From positions 2,488,501 to 2,552,500 of the forward strand of contig NZ_CP047895.1 in NCBI RefSeq assembly GCF_009913435.1: DNA of 64,000 nt, in the 5' to 3' direction. The notes beneath the pieces were generated by a model. That model was not told where the DNA came from. It made no database searches and was given only the letters and a program-made list of their open reading frames with translations. This stretch comes from Sphingomonas changnyeongensis (lineage in GTDB: Bacteria; Pseudomonadota; Alphaproteobacteria; Sphingomonadales; Sphingomonadaceae). The translations under genes and the position numbers were made by a program. Of the stretch, positions 9,427 to 17,818 are shown piece by piece (position 1 is the first letter of the stretch; every line of letters starts with the position of its first letter).

Positions 9427-10254
9427 TCAGTGGTTGCCGCCTATAAAGTCGCCCAGCCCGCCCAGCACCGATCCCTCGCCGCGATTCTGGCCGCGTCCAC
9501 CGGCGGCGGCTAGCATCCGCCCGGCCAGGCGCGAGAAGGGCAGCGACTGGATCCACACCTTGCCCGGCCCGGTCAGCCGGGCGAAAAACAGCCCTTCCCC
9601 GCCGAACAGCACGCTGCGCACGCCGCCCGCCGTCACCAGATCGAAATCCACGCTCGGCGTCAGCGCGGCGATGCAGCCGGTATCGACATGGATTTCCTCG
9701 CCCGGCGCCAGCACGCGCTCGACCACCGTGCCGCCCATCTGGACGAACACCCAGCCATCGCCCTCCAGCTTCTGCATGATGAAGCCTTCGCCGCCGAACA
9801 GGCCGGTCAGCACGCGGCGCTGGAACTGCAGGCCGATCGACACGCCCTTGGCGGCGGCGAGAAACGCGTCCTTCTGGCAGATCAGCGTGCCGCCGACCTC
9901 GTCCAGCCGGATCGGCAGGATCGAACCGGGCGTCGGCGCGGCAAAGGCGACGCGCGCCTTGCCCGACCCGTTATGGGTGAAGACGGTGGTGAACAGGCTT
10001 TCGCCGGTGATCAGCCGCTTGCCCGCGCCCAGCAGCTTGCCCATGAACCCGCCATCGCTGCCGCCGCTGCCGTCGCCGAACACCGTCGTCATGTCGATGC
10101 TCGCATCCTTCCAGACGAGCGCGCCCGCCTCGGCCACCGCGCTTTCGCCGGGATCCAGCTCGATCTCGACGAACTGCAGCTCCTGCCCCTTGATCTCGAA
10201 ATCGATGTCGTCGGCGATGCCGGACTGGCGATGGTGCTGCCACGGGCTTTGCAT
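9427..10254 (-). CDS. AIM24 family (TIGR00266) protein
   Basis: 275-residue AIM24/TIGR00266 protein, an all-beta family with repeated glycine-rich hairpins (FGGEGFIMQKLEGDG, FGGEGLFFARLTGPG). Bacterial members have no settled function. The frame is open to 10428, but the ATG at 10254 is preceded by GGGAGA at eight bases and starts the conserved region (FEIKGQELQFVEIELDPGESAVAEAGALV). The C-terminal 25 residues are glycine-rich (GGRGQNRGEGSVLGGLGDFIGGNH). It is divergent from the MucR-like gene with about 210 bases between them. Confidence 0.88.
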   Translation of the reverse strand: MQSPWQHHRQSGIADDIDFEIKGQELQFVEIELDPGESAVAEAGALVWKDASIDMTTVFGDGSGGSDGGFMGKLLGAGKRLITGESLFTTVFTHNGSGKARVAFAAPTPGSILPIRLDEVGGTLICQKDAFLAAAKGVSIGLQFQRRVLTGLFGGEGFIMQKLEGDGWVFVQMGGTVVERVLAPGEEIHVDTGCIAALTPSVDFDLVTAGGVRSVLFGGEGLFFARLTGPGKVWIQSLPFSRLAGRMLAAAGGRGQNRGEGSVLGGLGDFIGGNH

Positions 10255-10417
10255 GATCTGGATCTCCCTGAACCTGTTCGCGGGTTTGTAGAGCGGTTTG
10301 CGTTGCAGGGAAATGACGCCGCCCCGCGCCAGTCGCGCCGCGCCGCACAACTGGCCCCGGCGGACGCCCGGGCGGAAATTGTTCGTAAAAAGGACAGTCC
10401 TGCGGCATTTCCGTATG

Positions 10418-10446
10418 TTGACGGTCATGACAACGGGCGACAGAAT
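10418..10446 (+). promoter_or_regulatory. predicted sigma-70 type promoter of the MucR-like gene
   Basis: TTGACG at 10418-10423, a 17-base spacer and CAGAAT at 10441-10446, placed just before the ribosome-binding site GGAGGA of the MucR-like gene. Transcription would begin near 10453, giving a very short leader. This is a motif match only. Confidence 0.45.
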
Positions 10447-10466
10447 ACATCCGGATTGGAGGAAAC

Positions 10467-10952
10467 ATGACGGATACCGATTTGTCGCCGAACATGATCG
10501 AACTGGCGACCGAACTGACGATTGCCTGGCTGAACAACCCCAACAACCGTGCGGGCGCGGAAGACGTGCCGGCGTTCCTGCACAAGATGCATGCGACGCT
10601 GAACGGCCTGTCGGCGCGCGACGAACAGCCCGGCGAAACCATCGCCGAAGGCGGCGCCGAACCGGCGGTGTCGGTGCGCAAGTCGCTGGCGTCGAAGGAC
10701 GTCATCATCTCGCTCATCGACGGCAAGCCCTATAAGTCGCTGAAGCGCCATCTGGCGCGCCACGGCCTGACCCCGGAACAGTATCGCGAACGCTATAAGC
10801 TGAAGCCCGATTATCCGATGGTCGCGGAAAACTATGCGAAGCAGCGCCGCGACCTCGCGCTCAAGATCGGCCTCGGCTCCAAGGGCCGCGCCGCCCGCGC
10901 CGCCCAGCGCGCCGCCGCCGGCAAGACCAGCCGCGCCAAGCAGCAGGGCTGA
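10467..10952 (+). CDS. MucR/Ros family transcriptional regulator lacking the zinc cysteines
   Basis: 161-residue member of the Ros/MucR family, AT-rich-DNA binding regulators of alphaproteobacteria. The N-terminal MIELATELTIAWLNNPNN is the oligomerisation segment. The core SLIDGKPYKSLKRHLARHGLTPEQYRERYKLKPDYPMVAENYAKQR (about 84-130) aligns with the prokaryotic zinc-finger domain, but the two metal-binding cysteines before GK are replaced (S-L-I-D). Some rhizobial homologues also lack zinc ligands. The start at 10467 has GGAGGA. A basic Ala-rich tail (RAARAAQRAAAGKTSRAKQQ) follows. An intrinsic terminator follows the gene. Confidence 0.9.
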   Translation: MTDTDLSPNMIELATELTIAWLNNPNNRAGAEDVPAFLHKMHATLNGLSARDEQPGETIAEGGAEPAVSVRKSLASKDVIISLIDGKPYKSLKRHLARHGLTPEQYRERYKLKPDYPMVAENYAKQRRDLALKIGLGSKGRAARAAQRAAAGKTSRAKQQG

Positions 10953-10998
10953 ACCGCACATCACCCGGCCGAACCCGGGCCAGACGCATCACCCCGGA

Positions 10999-11032
10999 GA
11001 GGCGGTGGCCACATGGCCGCCGCCTCTTTTTT
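10999..11032 (+). terminator. Rho-independent terminator after the MucR-like gene
   Basis: 12-bp stem GAGGCGGTGGCC/GGCCGCCGCCTC (10999-11010 and 11015-11026, one wobble) with loop ACAT, followed by six T residues (11027-11032). It is the clearest intrinsic terminator in the window. Confidence 0.9.
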
Positions 11033-11159
11033 CTGACGCCGGCGGGTTTGTCTGGGCGAGACCCAAAGCATCCATTGTCGACCAGAACAGCCCCGACACC
11101 CGCCTTGCCCGACAAAAACGAGAGAGTTAACTTTCATTCCCACAAGGGCGGGTGGAACA

Positions 11160-11651
11160 ATGACACGACGAGCGAAACGACCGGGCATCGAAAAACTTCG
11201 CGCCTGTGGCGGTTTGATGCTCACGCTCATTCCCGCCACCGCGCTGGCCGAGGCGCGGGTCGATCGCGGCCATGGCTTTTTCTTCAACAAGCCCGGCGCG
11301 ACTGCTGAACAGGCGGCGGCAGACACCGCCCAGTGCCGCGCCATCGCATCGGGCGCGGACTCACAGATCAACGCCGTCGACGTGCTTGCCGGCGGCCTTG
11401 CGGGGGTTCTTGGCGGTGCCTTTGCCGGCGAGAGGCTGCAACGGGTCAACCTGGAAAACTGCATGGTGATCCGCGGCTGGCGGCTTTACGCGATGACGGC
11501 GGAGGAAGGCCGCACCTGGAAAGCCCTTCCGGATGCCGCACGGGAGCGTGAGCTTGCGGTTCTGGTCGGCGCGCAGCAGCCCGCCCGCGGGCAAATGCTG
11601 CGTGAATGGCGCAACGATTATGCGGAGCCGGTGCTGTGGCGAAAGAAATGA
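11160..11651 (+). CDS. exported hypothetical protein with glycine-zipper segment
   Basis: 163 residues, not recognised. A basic N-terminus (MTRRAKRPGIEK) precedes a hydrophobic stretch and a likely signal-peptidase site at ATALA-EARVD, so the protein is probably periplasmic or membrane-associated. A glycine-zipper-like stretch VLAGGLAGVLGGAFAGER lies at about 76-93, and two cysteines (QCRAI, NCMVI) could form a disulfide. The stop overlaps the following gene, also exported, so the pair probably act together. Confidence 0.65.
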   Translation: MTRRAKRPGIEKLRACGGLMLTLIPATALAEARVDRGHGFFFNKPGATAEQAAADTAQCRAIASGADSQINAVDVLAGGLAGVLGGAFAGERLQRVNLENCMVIRGWRLYAMTAEEGRTWKALPDAARERELAVLVGAQQPARGQMLREWRNDYAEPVLWRKK

Positions 11652-12289
11652 CGGCGATCATCGGGCTGGCGCTGGCGAGCCCGGCTGCGGCGCAGTTGAC
11701 CGAGCAGGTGGACCTGACCAAGCCCGAACGCCCTGTGCCCGCGTCCGGCGAGGCGATGATCGTCCTCAGGGCGCATGCGTCGACCATGGCGGGGGACAAC
11801 CGCATCCTTGTTCACCGTTATGATCCCGCGACGCAGCAGGTCGTGACCGGACCCGACGGAAAACCGGCGGGCGCCAAGCTGACATATTCCTACACGCTGT
11901 TCGGCGGCAAAAAGGGCGAAAAGGCCCTGCGCGTCGCGATCGTGCCCGCTGGCGACTATGTTCTCGCCGGGCGCACGTTTAACGTGACCTATACAGACAG
12001 CTTCTGTTTCGGTGCCCCGCGCTTCTCGCTCCGGCCCGGCGAGGTGGTGTATCTCGGCGATTATGAAATGCTGGCGCTGGAAAAGATGCCTGACCGGGAG
12101 CGCCGCAACGCCATGCGATACTCTGCCGATATCGTCAGCGCGCGCGCGTCGCTCGCTGCCGCCTATCCGGCACTCGCGCCGCAGCTGACCACCTGGACAC
12201 CCGCCAACGGCGCGACCTTCCGCTGCAACGGCGACGAGTTCACCGCCTATGCGATCCCAGCGAAGTCCGCACCGGCACTTCAGGACTGA
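11636..12289 (+). CDS. exported hypothetical protein
   Basis: 217 residues, not recognised. The GTG at 11636 has GGAG eight bases upstream and gives the signal-like MAKEMTAIIGLALASPAAA-Q; the ATG at 11648 (ATGA overlap with the upstream stop) and ATG 11606 are alternatives. The mature part looks beta-rich (ALRVAIVPAGDYVLAGRTFNVTYTDS) with two cysteines (SFCFGAP, TFRCNGD). The context suggests co-translation with the upstream exported protein. Function unknown. Confidence 0.65.
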   Translation: MAKEMTAIIGLALASPAAAQLTEQVDLTKPERPVPASGEAMIVLRAHASTMAGDNRILVHRYDPATQQVVTGPDGKPAGAKLTYSYTLFGGKKGEKALRVAIVPAGDYVLAGRTFNVTYTDSFCFGAPRFSLRPGEVVYLGDYEMLALEKMPDRERRNAMRYSADIVSARASLAAAYPALAPQLTTWTPANGATFRCNGDEFTAYAIPAKSAPALQD

Positions 12290-12379
12290 ACCGGCACCGT
12301 CGCTGGGTCACCGCGCATCAACGCCAGCTCGTCAGGGTGATCGGCTGCAGATCACCCGACAATCAGCTGCATGAAAATC

Positions 12380-12454
12380 TGGCTGGGGCGGCAGGATTCG
12401 AACCTGCGCATGCCGGTACCAAAAACCGGTGCCTTACCGCTTGGCGACGCCCCA
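12380..12454 (-). tRNA. tRNA-Gln (TTG anticodon)
   Basis: 75 bases including an encoded CCA. The acceptor TGGGGCG pairs with CGCCCCA, then discriminator G and CCA. The anticodon stem CCGGT/ACCGG encloses TTTTGGT with anticodon TTG, and the T-arm contains GGTTCGAATCC. It lies between an exported-protein gene and ilvE. Confidence 0.97.
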
Positions 12455-12533
12455 GCAGGCGAGCGGCGCTTATAGCTGCCGCTGCGCCGGTGAAAAGAGG
12501 GTATGCGGCCCGCAACGCGCGGGCCGCGATCGA

Positions 12534-13628
12534 TCAGGCGATGCGGTGCACCCAGCCATGCGGATCGGGGGCCGCGCCGCGCTGGATCGCGACCAGCCGC
12601 TCGCGCAGCCGCAGCGTCGCCGCGCCCGGCCCGCCATTGCCGATCGAAAAGCGCCCCTCGGCCGAGGCGACATGGCCGACCGGGGTGACGACGGCGGCGG
12701 TGCCGCACGCAAAGGTTTCGCGCAGCCGCCCGCTTGCCGCATCGGCGCGCCAGTCGTCGAGCGCATAGGGCGCTTCGCTGACCCGCAGCCCTTCCTCGGC
12801 CGCCAGCGTCAGGATCGATTCGCGGGTGATTCCGGGCAGGATGGTGCCGCCGAGCGGCGGGGTGCGGATTTCGCCATCGTCGAACACGAAGAACAGGTTC
12901 ATGCCCCCCAGTTCCTCGACATAGCGGCGCTCGACCGCGTCGAGGAACACGACCTGGTCGCAGCCCTGGGCGATGGCTTCGGCCTGGGCGATCAGGCTGG
13001 ACGCATAATTGCCGCCGCATTTGGCCGCCCCGGTGCCGCCGGGCGCGGCGCGCGTATAGTCGCCCGACACCCAGATGGTGATCGACGGCGCGCCGCCCTT
13101 GAAATAGCCGCCGACCGACGAGGCGATGACCATGTAGAGATATTCCGACGCCGGCTTGACGCCCAGAAACACCTCCGACGCGATCATGAACGGGCGCAGA
13201 TAGAGCGCGCCGCCGTCAATCGCGGGAATCCAGTCCCGGTCGATCCGCACCAGTTCCTCGATCGAACGCAGGAACAGCGCCTCGGGCAGTTCGGCCATCG
13301 CCATCCGCCGCGCCGACTGGCGGAAACGGCGCGCATTGGCCTCGGGCCGGAACAGGCCGATGCCGCCATCATCGAGGCGATAGGCCTTCATGCCCTCGAA
13401 AATCTCCTGCGCGTAATGGAACACGGCGGTCGCGGGATCGAGGGTCAGCGGGCCGCGCGGGCCGATCACGGCATCGTGCCAGCCCTTGCCCTCGGCATAG
13501 CGGATCGTGACCATATGGTCGGTGAACACCCGGCCGAACCCCGGATCGACGAGCCGGGCCGCGCGTTCATCGGCATCGACCGGCGCGGGATGCGCGGTGG
13601 TGGTGAAACGCAGATCGTCGGCAATCAT
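12534..13628 (-). CDS. ilvE: branched-chain amino acid aminotransferase
   Basis: 364-residue PLP-dependent class IV aminotransferase catalysing the final step of Val, Leu and Ile synthesis (2-oxo acid plus Glu). The length and N-terminal extension fit the longer group II enzymes. The PLP lysine is Lys203 in GGTGAAKCGGNYA. HYAQEIFEGMKAYR and the C-terminal ETFACGTAAVVTPVG block are conserved. The start at 13628 has GGAAGGA. It is divergent from a MarR-type regulator with 57 bases between, so the regulator may control it. tRNA-Gln follows. Confidence 0.96.
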   Translation of the reverse strand: MIADDLRFTTTAHPAPVDADERAARLVDPGFGRVFTDHMVTIRYAEGKGWHDAVIGPRGPLTLDPATAVFHYAQEIFEGMKAYRLDDGGIGLFRPEANARRFRQSARRMAMAELPEALFLRSIEELVRIDRDWIPAIDGGALYLRPFMIASEVFLGVKPASEYLYMVIASSVGGYFKGGAPSITIWVSGDYTRAAPGGTGAAKCGGNYASSLIAQAEAIAQGCDQVVFLDAVERRYVEELGGMNLFFVFDDGEIRTPPLGGTILPGITRESILTLAAEEGLRVSEAPYALDDWRADAASGRLRETFACGTAAVVTPVGHVASAEGRFSIGNGGPGAATLRLRERLVAIQRGAAPDPHGWVHRIA

Positions 13629-13685
13629 GGTCGTCCTTCCAACATGACTTGCCGCCGCCTATGGCCGATGGCAGGGGCGGTCAAC

Positions 13686-14144
13686 ATGACGGTCCTCAAA
13701 CCGGGCGCGAGCGCCCTGTTTTTGCGCGAGGCGGAGGTGCGGCGGGGCCTGGACCTGCTGTTTGCCGGCCAGGCGCTGCTTGCCCGCGCGGTCGATCCGC
13801 TGCTGGACGAAGCCGGCTTGGGCCGCGCGCACCAGCGGGCGCTGTATTTCATCGCCCGCCACCCGGACCTGACGGTCGGCGAGCTGATCGCGCGGCTGGG
13901 CATCACCAAACAGTCGCTCAACCGCGTGCTGGCGGAGCTGGGCGCCAAGGCGCTGGTCGAAACCCGGCCCGGCGCCACCGACCGGCGGCAGAAAAGGCTG
14001 CGCCTGTCGCCCGAGGGTGCGGCGCTGGAGGCCCGGCTGTTCGAGGCGATGCGTGCCCGGCTGGCCGCCGCCTATGGCCATGCCGGGCCGGATGCGGTCG
14101 GCGGGTTCTGGGCGGTGCTCGAAGGGCTGACCGCCAGGGGCTGA
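13686..14144 (+). CDS. MarR family transcriptional regulator
   Basis: 152-residue winged-helix regulator. The DNA-binding part is LTVGELIARLGITKQSLNRVLAELGAKALVETRPGATDRRQKRLRLSPEG (wing with DRRQKR), preceded by the family DEAGLGRAHQRALYFI. It is divergent from ilvE, with a shared 57-base region too short for many sites; autoregulation and ilvE control are inferred. The start at 13686 gives a standard-length protein; 13644 is an in-frame alternative. Confidence 0.88.
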   Translation: MTVLKPGASALFLREAEVRRGLDLLFAGQALLARAVDPLLDEAGLGRAHQRALYFIARHPDLTVGELIARLGITKQSLNRVLAELGAKALVETRPGATDRRQKRLRLSPEGAALEARLFEAMRARLAAAYGHAGPDAVGGFWAVLEGLTARG

Positions 14145-14171
14145 GGGCGAGACGCCGCTATCGCCGTTCGT

Positions 14172-14972
14172 TCAACGAAAGGCCGCCGCCATCTCACGGC
14201 CGCGCGCCGCCGTGGCATCAAGGGTCGCGCGCATCAGCCGGGCGAGCGCCTGATCGGCGTCGAGCACGTCCAGCCCCTTGCGCGTCATCCCGCCGGGGCT
14301 GGCGACCCGGTCCGCCAGCCGGGCGGGCGATTCCCCAGCGCCCGCGGCCAGCGCGCCTGCGCCCTCGACCATGTGCAGCGCCAGCCGCGCCGCCTGATCC
14401 GGGGCAAGGCCCAGATCGGCTGCCCCCGCCGCCAGCGCATCGATCATGCGAAACACAAAGGCCGGGCCGCTGCCGGCAAGCGCGGCGACCAGGTGGAAAT
14501 CCTCTTCATCGTCGATCCATTCGACCAGGCCGAGCGGGCGCATCAGCGCGGTGACCGCATCCACCCGGTCGCCGGTCAGCGCCACCACCCCGCGGCCAAG
14601 GGCCACGGGCGTGTTGGGCATGGCGCGCACGATCGCTCCGGCGGCCGGGAAACGCGCCCTCAGGCTGGCGCAGCCGGTGCCCGCCAGGATCGACACCAGC
14701 ACCGTCTCCGGCCCGATGCGCGCGGCAAGCGCCGGGGCGACGGCATCAAGCTGTTGCGGCTTGATGCCGAGCAGGACCAGCCGGGGCACCGGCCCTTCCG
14801 GCAGGGCGGTGAGCGTCTGCACCCCGGCGGCAGGCGCGACGCCGCTGGGGCGGATGACGGTGATGCCATTGGCGGGCGCGCCTGCCGCCAGCCAGCGGGT
14901 CAGCATCGCCCCGGCCATGTTGCCGCACCCGATCATCCAGAAGGGCCGCTCAGACGCCCAATCGAAAACCAT
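14172..14972 (-). CDS. proC: pyrroline-5-carboxylate reductase
   Basis: 266-residue NAD(P)H-dependent enzyme reducing 1-pyrroline-5-carboxylate to proline in the cytosol. The Rossmann motif IGCGNMAGAML lies at about 14-24. AMPNTPVALGRGVVALTG and the C-terminal SPGGMTRKGLDVLD signature are intact (the family reads SPGGTT, so the Met is a mild variant). It is convergent with the MarR gene and not in an operon. Confidence 0.94.
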   Translation of the reverse strand: MVFDWASERPFWMIGCGNMAGAMLTRWLAAGAPANGITVIRPSGVAPAAGVQTLTALPEGPVPRLVLLGIKPQQLDAVAPALAARIGPETVLVSILAGTGCASLRARFPAAGAIVRAMPNTPVALGRGVVALTGDRVDAVTALMRPLGLVEWIDDEEDFHLVAALAGSGPAFVFRMIDALAAGAADLGLAPDQAARLALHMVEGAGALAAGAGESPARLADRVASPGGMTRKGLDVLDADQALARLMRATLDATAARGREMAAAFR

Positions 14973-15092
14973 CCGTTCATCATCCTTGGCGGGAATCTGC
15001 GCGGGATGCGCAGGTTAACGCGGCATAAACCATATTCATGCGCTGGACGGAAATCCGTTGGCCCTAGTGAAGAACCATCCGAGGCGGTCGTT

Positions 15093-16273
15093 ATGTCGAG
15101 CATGAGACCCATGAACAAACTGGCTGCAGATGCGGCGCACCCCGATATGACGACGGCTGGCGACCGGCGCGTGCCGCATGGCGACGATGCCCGCGCCCGC
15201 ACCCAGCGGCTGGCCGATGCCGTCCGCAGCCTGTTCGGGCGGACGGAAGACCATGCCGCGCCGCCGCCCCCGCGCCGGAGCCCCGCGAGCTGACGCTGTT
15301 CGACCGCATCGGCACGTTTTTCGAAGCGCATAATCTCGAACCGACGCCCGCCCATTACGAGCTGGTGCACGGCTATCTGACCAATGCCGACCGCAAGCTG
15401 GTCGACGCCGTCGACCGGGCGGTGGCGCGTGAGGGGCAGCTTTCGCCCGAATCGGCCGAACTGATCCTGGCCGAAGTGCGCACCGACATGTCGGCCGAGT
15501 TGCTCGCCGATCTGATCGACAAGGCGCAGATGGGGCTGACCGAGATTGCCGGGGTCGCCAAACAGTCGCGCGCCGATGCCACCGCTTATGGCCAGGCGCT
15601 TGAAACCCAGGTTGCCGGGCTGGCCGGCTTTGCGCCTGAAAATGTGCTCGCCACGCTCGTCCAGCTGACCAGCTCGATGATCGACCGGACGCGCGCCGCC
15701 GAAGCGCAGCTGCGCGATGCCGGCAAGCAGATGAACGAGCTGCGCGGCAGCCTGGCCGAGGCCCGGCGCGTGGCCGAAAGCGACGCGCTGACCGGCCTTG
15801 CCAACCGCCGCGCGTTCGAGGCCAAGCTGCGCCGCGCGGTCGGCCATGCCCGCGAACAAGGCAAGCCGCTGGCGCTGGCATTCTGCGACATCGACCATTT
15901 CAAGAAGATCAACGACACCCATGGCCATGATGTCGGTGACCGCATCCTGAAGTTCGTGGCCCAGCGCCTTGCCTCGGCCTCATCGAACAATTGCTATGTC
16001 GCGCGCCACGGCGGCGAAGAGTTCGTCATGCTGTTCCAGGACATGGAGGTCGACGAGGCCGCACGCATCGTCGACGATGTCCGCGCCGATCTGCAGGACC
16101 GGCGGCTGATCGCCAAACAGTCCGGAGAGCCGATCGGCCAGGTCAGCTTCTCGGCGGGGGTCGCGGGCCTCGCGGCGGGCGAAAATGGCCGCCAGATGCT
16201 GCGCGCCGCCGACCAGGCGCTCTACCGGGCGAAGCGCGAGGGCCGCAACCGGGTGGTGACGGCAGAGGCCTGA
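15093..16273 (+). CDS. GGDEF diguanylate cyclase (frameshifted)
   Basis: About 393 residues once repaired. It makes cyclic di-GMP from two GTP. The GGDEF domain carries DALTGLANRRAFE, FCDIDHFKKINDTHGHDVGD and the active-site variant GGEEF (in ARHGGEEFVMLF), so it should be active; no RxxD inhibitory site is seen just before GGEEF. The N-terminal region (LFDRIGTFFEAHNLEPTPAHYEL and a helical linker) has no transmembrane segment, so it is cytosolic. The frame breaks at the C-run 15267-15271; one extra C joins PPPPAPEPRELTLFDRI. The start at 15093 has alternatives at 15102 and 15111. Confidence 0.87.
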
Positions 16274-16284
16274 AGCGCCGGACA

Positions 16285-16304
16285 GCCGGGCGGGTGCGCC
16301 CGGC
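16285..16304. terminator. hairpin between convergent genes
   Basis: GCCGGGCG (16285-16292) and CGCCCGGC (16297-16304) form an 8-bp perfect stem with loop GGTG between the ends of the diguanylate cyclase and the convergent YbjN gene. No T-run follows. The same stem sequence recurs at 16922-16942. Confidence 0.4.
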
Positions 16305-16309
16305 GGCGT

Positions 16310-16822
16310 TCAGGCTTCGCCCTGGGTCTCGATCAGCGCGGCGGCAATCGCCTCGCGCGGGGTCTTGCCGCCCCACAGCACGAACTGGAACACCGGGTAA
16401 TAGCGCTCGCACTCGTCGATCGCGCTTTCGATCAGCGTCTCGGTCTGGGCGAGCGACATGGTCGGCTCGTCCCCCTCGATCAGCGCGGCATGGCGGAACA
16501 GCAGGATGCCGCTCGTCGACCACAGCTCGAAATGCCCGAGCCACAGCTGTTCATTGACCAGCCCGATCGCCTCATAGATCGCCGCGCGCTTGTCTTCGGT
16601 GACCTTGATGTCGGGCAGGGCCAGAAACTGCAGCACCTGATCCTCGTCGCGCCAGACGCCGCGCAGCTCATATTCGGTCCAGCTGCCCTTCACATGGGCG
16701 ACGATCTCGTCATCGCCCGACCGGTCATGCGACCAGCCATGGGCGGCGAAATAGCTTTCCAGCATGTCGATCGGGGCGGCCGGATCCGTTTCCGGGCCTT
16801 CAAAATCTTCAAGCGTCATCAT
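16310..16822 (-). CDS. YbjN domain-containing protein
   Basis: 170-residue YbjN-family protein (two-domain bacterial family resembling type III secretion chaperone folds; molecular role unsettled). Recognisable stretches are MLESYFAAHGWSHDRSGDDEIVAHVKGSW and HAALIEGDEPTMSLAQTETLIESAIDECERYYPVFQFVLWGGK. Start codons at 16822 and 16819 are adjacent; the frame up to 16885 is unlikely coding. It lies downstream of ubiK on the same strand with about 160 bases between. Confidence 0.85.
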   Translation of the reverse strand: MMTLEDFEGPETDPAAPIDMLESYFAAHGWSHDRSGDDEIVAHVKGSWTEYELRGVWRDEDQVLQFLALPDIKVTEDKRAAIYEAIGLVNEQLWLGHFELWSTSGILLFRHAALIEGDEPTMSLAQTETLIESAIDECERYYPVFQFVLWGGKTPREAIAAALIETQGEA

Positions 16823-16921
16823 CTGCGCGTCCCGGCCATGCGTCTCCGCGCGGTGATCGCAAGCCCGTGCCGGGCGAACAAGCAAGCATCGGCCAAAAAG
16901 GCGACAAAGCTGTGGATAAGC

Positions 16922-16942
16922 GCCGGGCGGCCATCGCCCGGC
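16922..16942 (-). terminator. hairpin downstream of ubiK
   Basis: GCCGGGCG (16922-16929) pairs with CGCCCGGC (16935-16942) around loop GCCAT, about 40 bases past the ubiK stop on the minus strand. It has the same stem as the 16285 hairpin and no T-run. Terminator-like. Confidence 0.35.
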
Positions 16943-16982
16943 ACCCTGCCCGTTCGCCTGCGCCGTCGGTCGTCGGCAATCC

Positions 16983-17234
16983 TCAGCTGCTGCCCAGCCG
17001 CGCCTCGAGCGCGTCGAGCCGCGCCTTCAGCGCATCGGCCTCGTCGCGCGCGGCGGCGGCCATCGCCTTCACCGCTTCGAACTCCTCGCGGCTGACGAAA
17101 TCCATGCCGGCAATCCATTCGCGGGCACGCTCGCGCATCGCGGCCTCGGCCTCGCGGCCCACGCCTGCCATCGTCCCGGCCAGGCCGTTCAGCATCTTGG
17201 ACATATCGTCGAAAAACCGGTTCTCGCTCTGCAT
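16983..17234 (-). CDS. ubiK: UbiK family accessory factor (BMFP/DUF526)
   Basis: 83-residue helical protein of the UbiK/BMFP family, an accessory factor for ubiquinone biosynthesis that associates with membranes. It has an amphipathic N-terminus (RFFDDMSKMLNGLAGTMAGV) and a C-terminal coiled coil (EEFEAVKAMAAAARDEADALKARLDALEARL), the family pattern. The start at 17234 is fixed by AAGGAG. It lies 11 bases after tspO and is probably co-transcribed with it. Confidence 0.85.
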   Translation of the reverse strand: MQSENRFFDDMSKMLNGLAGTMAGVGREAEAAMRERAREWIAGMDFVSREEFEAVKAMAAAARDEADALKARLDALEARLGSS

Positions 17235-17245
17235 CGCCTGCTCCT

Positions 17246-17800
17246 TCAGCCTGCAATCTGGGTGGTGACGGCGCCCGGCACAAGCCGTTCGGCATCGGGA
17301 TTGAGCATCCGATAGTCGTTGTTGAGCGCGGCGGCAAAGCAAAGCCAGGCGAGATAGGGCACCATCAGCCAGGCCGCGACCGGGCGCACCGCGCCAAAGG
17401 CGAACACCGTCGCCAGCGCCGCCAGGATCATCACCAGGATCAGGTAAAAGGCGGCGGTCACCTGATGAAAGGCGAAGAACAGCGGCGACCAGGCAAGGTT
17501 GAGCGCCAGCTGAACGGCGAACAGCACCACCGCCATTTCCCGCGACCGGTGGCCGCGCGCGTTGAGCACGACGGCCAGCGCGAGGCCGAGCATCACGTAA
17601 AGCGTGCCCCAGACCAGCCCGAATGCCCAGCTGGGCGGCATGGATGCGGGGCGGACAAGGCTGGCGAACCACAGATTGTCATAGCCGGAGTTGGCAAGCC
17701 GGCCGGCGGCGCTGCCGAGCAGAACGATAAGCGGCACGGTGACCACGGCCTTGCGGAAAAAGGCCATGTTGAGCTGCGACCGCGATGCAAGCTGACCCAC
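17246..17800 (-). CDS. tspO: TspO/MBR family tryptophan-rich sensory protein
   Basis: 184-residue five-helix membrane protein of the TspO (peripheral benzodiazepine receptor) family, which binds porphyrins and in alphaproteobacteria affects pigment and stress responses. Family features include RPASMPPSWAFGLVWGTLYVMLG, LNLAWSPLFFAFHQ and the C-terminal PYLAWLCFAAALNNDYRMLNP. The GTG at 17800 has GGGGAGA upstream; the ATG at 17767 also works and gives the more typical length. It is followed by ubiK and preceded by the RND genes with a 18-base gap. Confidence 0.93.
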   Translation of the reverse strand: MGQLASRSQLNMAFFRKAVVTVPLIVLLGSAAGRLANSGYDNLWFASLVRPASMPPSWAFGLVWGTLYVMLGLALAVVLNARGHRSREMAVVLFAVQLALNLAWSPLFFAFHQVTAAFYLILVMILAALATVFAFGAVRPVAAWLMVPYLAWLCFAAALNNDYRMLNPDAERLVPGAVTTQIAG

Positions 17801-17818
17801 CCCTTATTCTCCCCTTGC

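Noticed and set aside
12336..12360. Attachment site next to tRNA-Gln
   Set aside because: No integrase and no direct repeat of the tRNA 3' end were found nearby; flanking genes look native.
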